From contig NZ_WQHX01000001.1 of NCBI RefSeq assembly GCF_013035425.1, positions 868,001 through 932,000 of the forward strand: a DNA stretch of 64,000 nt, given 5' to 3'. The translations under genes were made by a program, and so were the position numbers. Source of the stretch: Ruegeria arenilitoris (GTDB lineage: Bacteria > Pseudomonadota > Alphaproteobacteria > Rhodobacterales > Rhodobacteraceae). Of this stretch, positions 25,172 through 34,358 are shown piece after piece (the stretch's first letter is position 1; each line of letters begins with the position of its first letter). The notes beneath the pieces were generated by a model. That model made no database searches and was not told the DNA's origin. It saw nothing but the letters and a program-made list of their open reading frames with translations.

Positions 25172-27214
25172 ATGACCAAATTGAATGTTACCCGCCGCAC
25201 AGCAATGACCATCCTTGGCAGCGCGTCGGTGATCGCGATTTCTCAAGCCACGTCTACGCAAGCGGCCTCGTCATTGCAGGATTTTGGCAGCCAGCTCCAA
25301 ACATTGCCAGAGATCACTGTCTACACAGCGCAGCGCGTCATCACGATGGAGGACAACGACCCGGCTATCAACGCGGTTGCCGTGGTCGGAGACCGTGTTC
25401 TTGCCGCCGGTGCGCGCGACGCACTTGTTGACCGGATTGGTTCACAGCCCTTTCGGCAGGACGACCGGTTCTCCGACAAAGTCATCATTGCGGGCTTGAT
25501 CGACCAGCACGTGCATCCTTTCCTCGCCGGATTGACCCTGACCTCTGAGATAATATCGATTGAGGATTGGAACATTCCAACTGGCTTTTCGAAGGCCGCC
25601 GAGGATGAGGCAGACTATAAGTCTCGCTTGCAAGCCGCCGAAGCGGCAATGGATGATCCCGACGCCTTGTTGCTGACGTGGGGGTACCACCACTTCTTTC
25701 ATGGAGAGATCAGGCGCGCGCAACTCGACGAGATCAGCAGCACACGCCCAATCATTATAGTCCACCGATCTGCACACGAGTTGATCCTCAATACTCCGGC
25801 ATTGCAGTTGCTTGGCATCACCGAAGACTTCGTCAATGGCTTTGCGGGGCTCGCGCTTGAGCAGTCGAGTTTCGAAGACGGGTATTTCTTCGAGGCAGGC
25901 ATGTTCGCCGTTCTTCCCGCAGTCGCTCCGGTGCTTTCAACACCAGAGCGTCTGGGCGCCGGTCTCAGGCTGGCGCGCGAGTATATGCACCGCGCCGGCG
26001 TCACCGTTGCTGCGGAACCGGGTGGCGTGCTGTCACGTCCACTTCAAGAAGCAACCAACGCCGTCTTTTCCGGGCCTGACGCACCGCTCAGGACCTATTT
26101 CATACCCGACGGGAAATCTCTGGCAGCCTTGCACCTCCAAAACGGCACGATGATTGAGGAGACGGAAAAGCTACTTGATTGGGGTGAAGGCAAGACGGCA
26201 TTCATGCCGAAACAGGTGAAACTCTTCGCCGATGGCGCTGTTTACAGTCTGGCCATGCAGGTCTCGGAGCCCTACGTAGGCGGCGATTTCCACGGCGAGT
26301 GGATCATGCAACCGGATGAGTTCAATCCTGTTTTCGATGCCTACTGGGAGGCAGGCTACCAGTTGCATGTTCACCAGACCGGCGACCTTGCCGTCGATTT
26401 GATCCTGGACGCTGTTGAGCGAAACATGCGCCGGATGCCGCGAGCCGATCACCGCACGACACTGGTCCACTTCGGTTATGCGAGAGAAGATCAAGCAAAG
26501 CGGATCGCTGAGCTGGGCTGCATCGTCAGCGGCAATCCATACTACGTAACCGCGCTGTCAGATCGATACAGCGAACTTGGGCTTGGCCCGGACCGTGCAG
26601 ATGACATCGTGCCCCTTGGCCCAATCAAGGCTAATGGAACCCCGATTTCTTTCCACTCAGACGTACCAATGGCTCCGGGTGAACCGCTGTTTCTCGTGTG
26701 GGCTGGTGTAAACCGGACGACAGTATCTGGCCGCGTGGCTGGTCCTGAACACCGCTTATCTGTCGAAGACGCTTTGCGGGCTGTTACCATTGATGCGGCC
26801 CAATCCCTTCGATTGGAGGATGAGATCGGCTCTATCGCTCCCGGTAAGTTGGCGAATTTCACCATCCTTGATGAAGACCCGTTCGAAGTGGAAGCCGACA
26901 AGATAAAAGACATCGGTATCTGGGGGACTGTGCTTGAGGGTGACATTTTCCCCGTATCAGACGACTTCGATCTCGACCGCGCGTTATTATCGCCACCCCG
27001 GGATACAATAAATCCGCCAACAAAACCGCTTTACGCGCTTGCTGATGTATCGGGCATCGCCCAGAAGGGCATGCTTGCCGGATGCTCGTGTTGCGCTTCT
27101 CCCGTCTCTCGGTCGTGCACGACATCTTCGGCGGGTCAAACCTCGGCAGTTAGCTGTTGCGGGACCAACGCATTGGGCTGGGCGGTAGTGTCCGAATGGG
27201 CCTCCAAAGTTTAG
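25172..27214 (+). CDS. Exported amidohydrolase, YtcJ-like (amidohydrolase 3)
   Basis: 680 residues. The N-terminus VTRRTAMTILGSASVIAI followed by TQAAS looks like a Tat signal. The metal-dependent hydrolase core follows, with IIAGLIDQHVHPFLAG holding the HxH pair, then LHVHQTGDLAVDLILD, TLVHFGYA and FHSDVPMAPGEP. It ends its barrel with SIAPGKLANFTILDEDPF. Beyond the usual end is a tail with GCSCCASPVSRSC and SCCGTNA, which I have not seen in the family. It may bind metal or be a sequence slip. The substrate is unknown. The family hydrolyses amides and related bonds. It stands alone between repeats. Confidence 0.8.
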   Translation: MTKLNVTRRTAMTILGSASVIAISQATSTQAASSLQDFGSQLQTLPEITVYTAQRVITMEDNDPAINAVAVVGDRVLAAGARDALVDRIGSQPFRQDDRFSDKVIIAGLIDQHVHPFLAGLTLTSEIISIEDWNIPTGFSKAAEDEADYKSRLQAAEAAMDDPDALLLTWGYHHFFHGEIRRAQLDEISSTRPIIIVHRSAHELILNTPALQLLGITEDFVNGFAGLALEQSSFEDGYFFEAGMFAVLPAVAPVLSTPERLGAGLRLAREYMHRAGVTVAAEPGGVLSRPLQEATNAVFSGPDAPLRTYFIPDGKSLAALHLQNGTMIEETEKLLDWGEGKTAFMPKQVKLFADGAVYSLAMQVSEPYVGGDFHGEWIMQPDEFNPVFDAYWEAGYQLHVHQTGDLAVDLILDAVERNMRRMPRADHRTTLVHFGYAREDQAKRIAELGCIVSGNPYYVTALSDRYSELGLGPDRADDIVPLGPIKANGTPISFHSDVPMAPGEPLFLVWAGVNRTTVSGRVAGPEHRLSVEDALRAVTIDAAQSLRLEDEIGSIAPGKLANFTILDEDPFEVEADKIKDIGIWGTVLEGDIFPVSDDFDLDRALLSPPRDTINPPTKPLYALADVSGIAQKGMLAGCSCCASPVSRSCTTSSAGQTSAVSCCGTNALGWAVVSEWASKV

Positions 27215-27254
27215 ATTGGAGCCAAGCTGAGATTGGATAATCAAGTGTCCGGAA

Positions 27255-27330
27255 AGTCCGCATTGCAGACATTGGGCGTAATTGACTGAATGTCTCCTTC
27301 GAGCCCAGAGCAGACGGTCGAAATTTTTGT
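27255..27330. repeat. Dispersed intergenic repeat, fragment
   Basis: AAAGTCCGCATTGCAGACAT and CGAGCCCAGAGCAGACGGTC resemble the core words of the dispersed repeat but are degraded. It fills most of the gap between the convergent amidohydrolase and PiT genes. Confidence 0.3.
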
Positions 27331-27408
27331 GAGTTAGAACCAAAGCCCGAGGCGATTGAAGCCGATCAAACGAGAAGCCGTAGTCTTTTTGGGTCAGTTG
27401 CGGAATAG

Positions 27409-28974
27409 CTAGGGCAACAACATTCCGCGGATCATAAAAAAGAACATGGATGCAAGAGTAGCTGCTAAAGGGACCGTGATAACCCAAGCCGCTGCAATTC
27501 GGAGCAATAAGGTGCGCTTGACCAATTCGATCCGATGCACCCTGCCGAGAGCTTTCCGTTCTTTCTTAGCCAAGACACGGTCGGAGGAAGCCTGTGCCTT
27601 CATATCGCGTAATATCTCGCCCTTAGTCGTGACGTCAGCAGCTTCAAATCTCTCGAGGAATGCTTCAACCGCTTCTGGGTCATGGTCGGCGTGGTGCTCT
27701 CTAATTTCGTCCAACATGCGGGCGTAGCTGGACTTGATGTATTCGCGAAGGAATCCGACGCCGAATACACCCCCCACGGCGATATGGGTGGAACTGACTG
27801 GCAAGCCTAGCTGTGAGGCGACAATAACCGTAATCGCCGCCGCCATCGCGATGCAATATGCGCGCATTTTATCAAGTTCGGTGATCTCGCTTCCTACGGT
27901 TCGGATCAATTTGGGTCCATAAAGCGCGAGACCGAGAGAAATGCCTATGGCTCCAACCGCCATTACCCATATCGGAATAGAGGCTTTCGTGGCCACGGCA
28001 CCGGCGGCGATCGCTTCGTTGATACCCGCCAGTGGGCCCACTGCATTAGCGACGTCATTGGCACCATGAGCAAAACTCAGGAGCGCTGCTGCAAAGATAA
28101 GCGGAACGGTGAAGAGATCGTTCACGCTTGATTTTTTATTTTCCAGACGCTTTGTCGTGTTTGCGACATACGGACGAATGAGAAAATAAACGACGATTGC
28201 AAGCAACAGGCCAATCACCAGCGCTGTAGGGAAGTCGACCTTCACCAACTTCTTTACACCTTTGAGCATCAGGTACGTGCCAAAGGCCCATGCCATTACA
28301 GCGACAAGTAATGGCACCATTTGGTTGGCCGCAGTCAATACGTCCGATTTATAGGTGATCGTGCGTTTGATGATGTAAAGGAAAGTTGCCGCAATAACTC
28401 CTCCAAGTACGGGAGAAATAATCCAGCTCGCCGCGATCATCCCAACCTGGTACCAGTCCGCTATGCTCCAACCGGCCGCAGCTATTCCAGCCCCAAGTAC
28501 GCCACCGACGATTGAATGCGTTGTGGAAACCGGGGCACCGACGGCTGTGGCGAAGTTCAGCCACACCGCTGCCGCGAGTAGAGCTGCCGTCATCAGCCAG
28601 ATGAAAGTGTCTCGGTCCGCCACCAAGTCCGGGTCGATAATGCCTTTTTTTATTGTGCCGACAACATCGCCCCCCGCAATCATGGCGCCGCCTGCTTCAA
28701 AGAAAGCCGCAATCAGGATAGCGCCGGTCAAAGTAATTGCTTGGGACCCGACGGCGGGGCCAACATTGTTCGCCACGTCGTTCGCGCCAATGTTCATCGC
28801 CATGTACCCACCGATCATTGCGGCGACGATCAAGAGCACTCCGTCTGTTCCGCCTTCCGATCTGGCCATTGCTACCAGCATGATGCCGACGATGAAGAGC
28901 AAAGCCGTACCAAACCGGAACAGTTCTTCGCGGTTTAGGCGAACTGCTTTTTCTACGCGTTCAGTTCTCAGCAT
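27409..28974 (-). CDS. Inorganic phosphate transporter, PiT family
   Basis: 521 residues from the ATG at 28974. The open frame allows a TTG 27 bases earlier, and neither start has a strong ribosome site. It carries both PiT signatures, GANDVANNVGPAVGS in the N-terminal half and GANDVANAVGPLAGI in the second half, plus APVSTTHSIVGGVLGAGIAA and LPVSSTHIAVGGVFGVGF. About ten membrane segments are split by a central loop and a long charged domain (HHADHDPEAVEAFLERF). PiT proteins import phosphate with H+ or Na+ at the inner membrane. It is divergent from a Na/Pi cotransporter gene, forming a phosphate block in the island. Confidence 0.9.
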   Translation of the reverse strand: MLRTERVEKAVRLNREELFRFGTALLFIVGIMLVAMARSEGGTDGVLLIVAAMIGGYMAMNIGANDVANNVGPAVGSQAITLTGAILIAAFFEAGGAMIAGGDVVGTIKKGIIDPDLVADRDTFIWLMTAALLAAAVWLNFATAVGAPVSTTHSIVGGVLGAGIAAAGWSIADWYQVGMIAASWIISPVLGGVIAATFLYIIKRTITYKSDVLTAANQMVPLLVAVMAWAFGTYLMLKGVKKLVKVDFPTALVIGLLLAIVVYFLIRPYVANTTKRLENKKSSVNDLFTVPLIFAAALLSFAHGANDVANAVGPLAGINEAIAAGAVATKASIPIWVMAVGAIGISLGLALYGPKLIRTVGSEITELDKMRAYCIAMAAAITVIVASQLGLPVSSTHIAVGGVFGVGFLREYIKSSYARMLDEIREHHADHDPEAVEAFLERFEAADVTTKGEILRDMKAQASSDRVLAKKERKALGRVHRIELVKRTLLLRIAAAWVITVPLAATLASMFFFMIRGMLLP

Positions 28975-29235
28975 GCACGGTCCAACGGTCTCAAGTAGCA
29001 ATACAGTTCAAACAATTTGGGCAAGTAGAATTTCTACGCCATGATTTGAATCAATGAGATATGTACCTTGCGGTAATAATAACACCGAGGTCAGAAAGCG
29101 CCCGGGTTTGGGATGTAATATCGGCTAAGAACCGTGGCGCTATACGAATATTGGTCGAGGTTAGTGTGCGGTCTTCCTGCAGGTCGATAACCGCACCATT
29201 CGGTGTTTTTGTGATCCAGAATTTGGACTGATTGA

Positions 29236-31095
29236 ATGATCAAGTACTACCTACCGGTCGCAATTGGCGCGCTACTAATTGCCTTCTGGGTAAGTCCTGA
29301 CGCGCAGATTGTTGCAGCTGGTATCGCTATTTTTTTGTTTGGCATGCTGATGCTTGAAGACGGCTTCAAGCTACTTGGAGGCGGTACATTAGAACGAATG
29401 CTTCAGCGAGCGACACAGTCCGTTTCGCGATCGCTCTTATTCGGTTTTGTCTCTACTGCGTTGTTGCAGTCCAGCTCACTGGTTTCGGTTATCACGATCT
29501 CATTTTTGAGTGCTGACCTTATTTCTCTGATAGGTGGTGTGGGGATAATCTTTGGTGCCAATATCGGAACGACGACGGGTGCGTGGTTGGTCGCCGGGCT
29601 AGGATTGAAGGTAAATATCGCAACTTACGCCATGCCAATTATCGGCCTTAGCATAATCCTTGTATTTCAGAAGCCGAAGGTGCTCCGTGGCATTGGTTAC
29701 GCCCTTGGTGGACTGGGATTTCTGTTCTTGGGCATTCATTACATGAAAGAGGGTTTCGACGCGTTCAAGGACCAGGTCGACCTAATGCGATTCGCACTGC
29801 CGGGATTTTGGGGACTGGTGGTCTATTGTTTATTGGGGACTGCCGCGACCTTGATTATGCAGTCGAGCCACGCGACGATGGTGCTTACTCTCACCGCGCT
29901 TGCTGCTTCACAAATTAGCTATGAAAACGCACTGGCTCTGGCGATCGGGGCTAATATTGGAACCACGATTACGGCGATTATTGGCTCGATCAGCGCCAAT
30001 TTTCAGGGCAAGCGATTGGCATTGGCGCACCTGATCTTCAATACAATCACTGCGGCGGTAGCTTTGGTTTTCATAGTCCCACTGCGTGAGATGGTTGACC
30101 TGATCAGTGGTGCCGTGGGCATCGGCGCGGAAGATTATGCTCTGAAGTTGGCGGTGTTCCATACCATCTTTAACGTGCTCGGCGTCTTGCTCATGTTACC
30201 ATTGATGCGAGAGCTGATCTCCTTTCTTGAACGCAGTATCGTCGAACCAACCCCGGATTTCAGTCAACCGCGTTACCTGAACGATGCGGCCGATGATTTC
30301 CCACAAACTCTTGAGATCGCACTTCGAAAGGAAGTTATGCATCTCTACGAAAACGCGATGACGTTGATCTTGCATGGCTTGAACCTGCATCGGAAGGATG
30401 TTTTTGGCGCGAACAGCGTTGCAGAGGTTGTTCGAAACAGTCGAACACCTTCCGACATGGATATCGAGGAAAGTTACCGACGCAAGATCAAGACGCTCTA
30501 TTCCGCCATTGTCGAATTCTCGACGCGCGTTGGGGAAAAACGTGTCGAACCAGACGTGGCAGAACGAGTTTACGCACTGAGAGATGTGGCAGGCGACATC
30601 GTTCAAGCGGTTAAGTCAGTTAAACACCTGCGCAAGAACATCTTGCGCCACACTGTACGGTTTTCCGGGAGTGCAACCGAACTTTATGATGACCTCCGTA
30701 CTGAAATTGCCAGAATACTCGTCGAGATTCAAAAGCTTGAAGACGCAGAACCGGAGGAGCGTAGTGCACTCTGGCTTGATCAGGAACGTGCACAAGTAGA
30801 AGAAGACGCACAGACCGCTGCGCGCCGTGTAGAACAGCTCATTCGAAAAAACCAACTCACTCCCGATGCTGCAACTTCATTTCTCAACGATTCGGACTAC
30901 GCCTATAGCGCGATGCGTAAGCTGATCGAAGCAGCGAGAACCTTTTATATCGAACGAGACAACGCTATGGCCGAAGTTGAACGTTTGTTGGCTTTGGAAG
31001 AAGAAGAACTCGGTGAGTATGGGACTGAGAACGACGCGCTGTCTAAGGAAGACGAATCCGAAAAACGTCACAGTCAAGTCGTAGAAAGCAAATAG
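29236..31095 (+). CDS. Na/Pi cotransporter family protein with PhoU-like tail
   Basis: 619 residues. The two Na_Pi_cotrans repeats are marked by LLQSSSLVSVITISFLSADL with FGANIGTTTGAW and by LIMQSSHATMVLTLTAL with IGANIGTTITAI. Eight or so membrane segments make up the first 340 residues. The remaining 280 are helical and PhoU-like, ending in an acidic tail (ALSKEDESEKRHSQVVESK). Bacterial NptA-type proteins move phosphate with sodium, often outward. Together with PiT and PPK2 it suggests the island adjusts phosphate import, export and storage. It is followed 39 bases later by a small gene, likely co-transcribed. Confidence 0.9.
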   Translation: MIKYYLPVAIGALLIAFWVSPDAQIVAAGIAIFLFGMLMLEDGFKLLGGGTLERMLQRATQSVSRSLLFGFVSTALLQSSSLVSVITISFLSADLISLIGGVGIIFGANIGTTTGAWLVAGLGLKVNIATYAMPIIGLSIILVFQKPKVLRGIGYALGGLGFLFLGIHYMKEGFDAFKDQVDLMRFALPGFWGLVVYCLLGTAATLIMQSSHATMVLTLTALAASQISYENALALAIGANIGTTITAIIGSISANFQGKRLALAHLIFNTITAAVALVFIVPLREMVDLISGAVGIGAEDYALKLAVFHTIFNVLGVLLMLPLMRELISFLERSIVEPTPDFSQPRYLNDAADDFPQTLEIALRKEVMHLYENAMTLILHGLNLHRKDVFGANSVAEVVRNSRTPSDMDIEESYRRKIKTLYSAIVEFSTRVGEKRVEPDVAERVYALRDVAGDIVQAVKSVKHLRKNILRHTVRFSGSATELYDDLRTEIARILVEIQKLEDAEPEERSALWLDQERAQVEEDAQTAARRVEQLIRKNQLTPDAATSFLNDSDYAYSAMRKLIEAARTFYIERDNAMAEVERLLALEEEELGEYGTENDALSKEDESEKRHSQVVESK

Positions 31096-31134
31096 TATGC
31101 TGAGATTGTGCAACGGTCTGCGGGGGGCATTCAG

Positions 31135-31383
31135 ATGGCACTGAAAAAACTTGCCGAAAAAATGGCTGAGTACAACTCGCGCCTTGAGGCAGGCAAAGCG
31201 GAGAAAATTAAATCCAGCCATGTTCAAAGGGTACTAAAGAAGCTTCGCAAGAAAGCAACTGATCTTGAAGCCGAAATTCATGTGGAGAAAAATCCTGACA
31301 GGAAAGCCAGACTAGTTCGAAAACTCGGAACAGCGCACGAGAGTATAAAACGGGCGGAGTGGCTATTGAGCGAGATTGACTAG
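31135..31383 (+). CDS. Small charged coiled-coil protein
   Basis: 82 residues, starting at the ATG at 31135 after a GGGGGG run. A GTG at 31108 is less likely. The protein is rich in Lys and Glu with heptad-like spacing (LKKLAEKMAEYNSRLEAGKA, then VLKKLRKKATDLEAEI), so it should be a short coiled coil. It lies directly behind the Na/Pi cotransporter and may be a soluble partner of its PhoU-like tail. That link is inferred only from position. Confidence 0.6.
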   Translation: MALKKLAEKMAEYNSRLEAGKAEKIKSSHVQRVLKKLRKKATDLEAEIHVEKNPDRKARLVRKLGTAHESIKRAEWLLSEID

Positions 31384-31792
31384 AACTCTGCTCCTGTCTT
31401 TGAAAATTGGCGGACTAGCGAGGAGGGCCTTCGTAGCCATTTTGAGCCTGATGCCAACACCCTTGAGCGCCTAGTTTAAGCATTCTTAGCCGTCAATTCT
31501 GTTTGAGCACCGAACGGTGGGTTTGTCCGCAATGAAGACATTGAGCGGAATTCACCCAACCATTGCTTCGCGCACATTGCACACGTGTTGAGCCGAGCAC
31601 GCCGCCTTTCTGGAAGCTCTCGCCCCAACAGAAGGTTTCTAGTCGTAGGACATGAGGTAGCTGGCAGCTGCTTCAAACACGCAAGAGCACTAAGCGGGAG
31701 TTCGCTGCTAACAAAAACAACGGCCGCATTGGGTGAAAACTGGTACACGTCCAAACCGTTTGGCGCGTTCGACTCTCAGTCCCTTCAGCAGT
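31384..31792. other. Convergent gap with repeat fragment
   Basis: No gene with a believable start was found. The part at about 31515-31560 reads GTGGGTTTGTCCGCAATGAA and then GACATTGAGCGG, related to the TTTGTCCGCA word of the dispersed repeat. It separates the convergent small protein and PPK2 genes. Confidence 0.4.
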
Positions 31793-32755
31793 TCAGCTTT
31801 TGCGCACGTCCGGGTGCAGCGACTTTCCCAGAATATGGTCGGTGCCGTGCAATACATGCTGGGCTGTTGAGACAATAAGCGGGTCAGGTGCATGTGCGAT
31901 CTTCAAATCCTTGCCTTGGTAGTCCAGCGAGTGAAGGAAGTGCTGCATGCAGGCTAGCCGTGCACGTTTCTTGTCATTCGACTTCACCACGGTCCAGGGC
32001 GCATCGGCTGTGTCCGTGTAAAAGAACATCGCTTCCTTAGCCTCAGTGTAGTCCTCCCACTTGTCCAAGCTCTGCTTGTCGATTGGGCTCAGCTTCCACT
32101 GCTTCAGCGGATCGGTCGCCCGGCTGTCGAAGCGGCGGCGCTGTTCGTCTCGCGTGACCGAGAACCAGAACTTGTAGAGCCGAATTCCCGAACGCACCAG
32201 CATTCTCTCCAGTTCAGGGGTCTGGCGCATGAATTCAAGGTATTCCCATGGCTCGCAGAAGCCCATAACCCGCTCCACACCCGCACGGTTGTACCAAGAG
32301 CGGTCATAGAACACCATTTCGCCTACGGTAGGCAGATGCGCGATGTACCGCTGAAAGAACCACTGCCCCTTCTCCTCCCAAGTAGGCTTGTTTAGAGCCA
32401 CCACACGGGCATGCCGCGGATTGAGGTGCTCGGTGAACCGCTTGATCGTGCCGCCCTTGCCAGCAGCATCGCGACCCTCGAAGATCAGCACGAATTTCTC
32501 GCCAGTCTCCTGCGCCCAAAGTTGGACCTTCAGCAATTCCGCCTGCAACTTGGCTTTCTGCGCCTCGTAGCTACGCCGCCTCAACTTGTCGTTATAGGGG
32601 AACTCACCATTTTCAAAGCATTTGCGCAGATCAGTCACTTTATCGACGGTTGCCAAATTTGATCCTGCCCCAAGTTCGGCCACGTTTTTGGATGCGTGCA
32701 CTGATGATCCGGGCTTGGAAGTCACCGATCTTTTGGCACTGGATAAATTTGTCAT
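31793..32755 (-). CDS. ppk2: Polyphosphate kinase 2
   Basis: 320 residues from the ATG at 32755 (MTNLSSAKRSV), with AAAGG upstream. An in-frame ATG six codons earlier has no better site. The PPK2 core includes Walker A FEGRDAAGKGGTIKRF, the lid region TEHLNPRHARVVALNKPTW and Walker B with MVFYDRSWYNRAGVERVMGF. The single-domain length fits class I PPK2 enzymes, which use polyphosphate to phosphorylate nucleoside diphosphates. The first 50 residues are a variable tail. It completes the phosphate block with PiT and the Na/Pi cotransporter. Confidence 0.9.
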   Translation of the reverse strand: MTNLSSAKRSVTSKPGSSVHASKNVAELGAGSNLATVDKVTDLRKCFENGEFPYNDKLRRRSYEAQKAKLQAELLKVQLWAQETGEKFVLIFEGRDAAGKGGTIKRFTEHLNPRHARVVALNKPTWEEKGQWFFQRYIAHLPTVGEMVFYDRSWYNRAGVERVMGFCEPWEYLEFMRQTPELERMLVRSGIRLYKFWFSVTRDEQRRRFDSRATDPLKQWKLSPIDKQSLDKWEDYTEAKEAMFFYTDTADAPWTVVKSNDKKRARLACMQHFLHSLDYQGKDLKIAHAPDPLIVSTAQHVLHGTDHILGKSLHPDVRKS

Positions 32756-33394
32756 GCTGCACCTTTCATTCAATGCTATCGATCGCAGTGTAATTTTTCC
32801 GAATTATCTGAACATTGATCCGTATCAAGCCGACTATCGAGATGCGACGGCCATTAACGACCGTCGGTGCAGTCTCCCTGACCACTGACGCAAAGAACAA
32901 CGATACTTCTTGCCTGCTAGTCGGCACCCTTTCTTCGGCTAACGAGCCGAACGAAACCAATTATAGCGCTTTGGCCAAAACGAAACGGCAAGCGCTCATG
33001 ATCCACCTATTGCTTCTAAAGTCTCGGCGATGGCGATTTAGGTTTTCCGGATACCTTTTTGAAGCATGAACCAGCGACGCATGGCCACTCGATCTCTTGG
33101 TCAATCTTCTCACCTGCTGTCCAAGGAGTCCGCAGCAATCGGCAGCTTCGTCCGCATGTGAGACATCGGACGTGGGCGCAGCGAATGGCCGGTTTGGATA
33201 TCAGCCCGTTTCACGCCTTTGAATGTCCGGTTTCGGGAAAACGTGCTGCGGCGCCGCGTCAGACCCCAAGATATGGTCGTGGAGCAGTGGTAGATTTCGC
33301 TGCGACAACGACCGGCAGAAAAGTCCGCATAGCTGTCGTTCATTCCAGGCGATACGAAAGTCCGCTTTCTTTCTTCTTCCAGAATGAGAAGTCG
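32756..33394. other. Gap between PPK2 and the palindrome array
   Basis: The open frames here, including one at 33059-33472, have shadow-like composition and no ribosome site. Repeat words appear near 33130-33230 (CAATCGGCAGCTTCGTCCGC, GCAGCGAATGGCCGG). The first 200 bases must hold the PPK2 promoter. Confidence 0.45.
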
Positions 33395-33641
33395 GTGAAC
33401 TTGAGTTCACTAATTGCAAATCAGTGCTGTCCGCGTGGATTTGGTGAACTTACGTTCACTGGCAATAAATGAACTCGTGAAGGTCAGTGAACTTGAATTC
33501 ACTGGTTTTCCCCACTGATGCTCAAAGGCAGTTTATTCCCGCTGTCTCTAGCGCCTTGAGTGAACCCAAGTTCACCAGCTAATTTTGGTCAAAGGGTCAA
33601 GCTGCATCCAACGGCTAAGCTTTTGGTGAACTTACGTTCAC
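33395..33641. repeat. Array of five GTGAAC-N4-GTTCAC palindromes
   Basis: Five 16-bp sites lie at 33395-33410, 33444-33459, 33487-33502, 33560-33575 and 33626-33641. Three read GTGAACTTnnnTTCAC with the centre varying, one is GTGAACCCAAGTTCAC, and two copies (33444 and 33626) are identical. A degenerate half lies near 33468. Start-to-start distances are 49, 43, 73 and 66 bases. The array lies in non-coding DNA next to the island's HTH protein gene. It looks like a multi-site operator or a set of iterons for replication or maintenance. Confidence 0.8.
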
Positions 33642-33905
33642 TGGATGTTCGAAAGCAAAACGGGCCTGTTTCATTTATTGATTACTGCGTCCTCAGGCTT
33701 CCCATCTTAAGAGAGTTTCGGCCTGACTTAAGACAGTGTTTATCGCGACAGGGGCAAGGTCTGGTGGATAACGGAGACTAGTTTCTGTGCTTGGCTCATG
33801 TCTGTCTCGCCTATCAGAGAGTGGTTACTATTAGTGTACCGATCCAGAACCGAAGGACTGACCAAAAATCGGCCTGACGGGTTTTGATTAGGAACCATAA
33901 TGTCC

Positions 33906-34358
33906 CTATGGGTTCTCGACCGGAACCACGGAAGAAGCCGACGGGCCCGCATCAGAACCGCGTTTTGTTTTTTCAGGTCGCCAATTGCGCCAGTCATTAG
34001 TAGCGGCCTTCTTGCCGGACCGGGTTTGCGTCGACTTGGTGGTAAGCCGCCACTCGTGGGCTTGACGGTGATACCAACTGCCTTCCTTTTCGAGCACGAG
34101 GAAGCCTTTGTCCTGCAACTCTCTGTATGCCCGCTGAACAGTGGCCTTGCCCAATCCCAAGATTTCTGCGGCCTCGTTTAATGACAAATACAACTTGCCA
34201 TTGTTGCCGCCGTTAAACCGGGTGTGAAGCTCCAGCAAGAGCTTCACCGCAGGTCCAGACAAGGCCCGCCAAGCCGGGGACTTGAGCATCGCATAGGGCA
34301 GATTAACGTATTGCCCCTCATTTGATCGTTTGCCCTTTGGAGAGCGTTGCCTACTCAT
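33906..34358 (-). CDS. Winged-helix protein, possible island replication or control protein
   Basis: 150 residues from the ATG at 34358 with GGGGGTG upstream. The central part is a winged helix: YVNLPYAMLKSPAWRALSGP, LSLNEAAEILGLGKATVQRA, YRELQDKGFLVLEKEGSWYH. The AWRALSGPAVKLLLELHTRF stretch recalls helix-turn-helix proteins found next to plasmid replication genes. It is the last gene of a three-gene operon with the AlpA-like protein and points toward the palindrome array, which starts about 265 bases beyond its stop. It is the best candidate to bind those sites, which is inference. Confidence 0.65.
   Translation of the reverse strand: MSRQRSPKGKRSNEGQYVNLPYAMLKSPAWRALSGPAVKLLLELHTRFNGGNNGKLYLSLNEAAEILGLGKATVQRAYRELQDKGFLVLEKEGSWYHRQAHEWRLTTKSTQTRSGKKAATNDWRNWRPEKTKRGSDAGPSASSVVPVENP

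Noticed and set aside
33059..33472. 137-codon plus-strand frame before the palindrome array
   Set aside because: Composition is typical of random frames, there is no ribosome site, and it runs into repeat and palindrome sequence.
33395..33641. Array as a ParB parS cluster
   Set aside because: parS has GTTTCAC-GTGAAAC arms pointing the other way. These sites read GTGAAC...GTTCAC and no parAB genes are present.
33395..33641. Array as CRISPR
   Set aside because: The repeats are only 16 bp and palindromic, spacing is uneven (43-73), and no cas genes are present.
33740..33997. Minus-strand 85-codon frame overlapping the winged-helix gene end
   Set aside because: It overlaps a better-supported gene in another frame and has no ribosome site.
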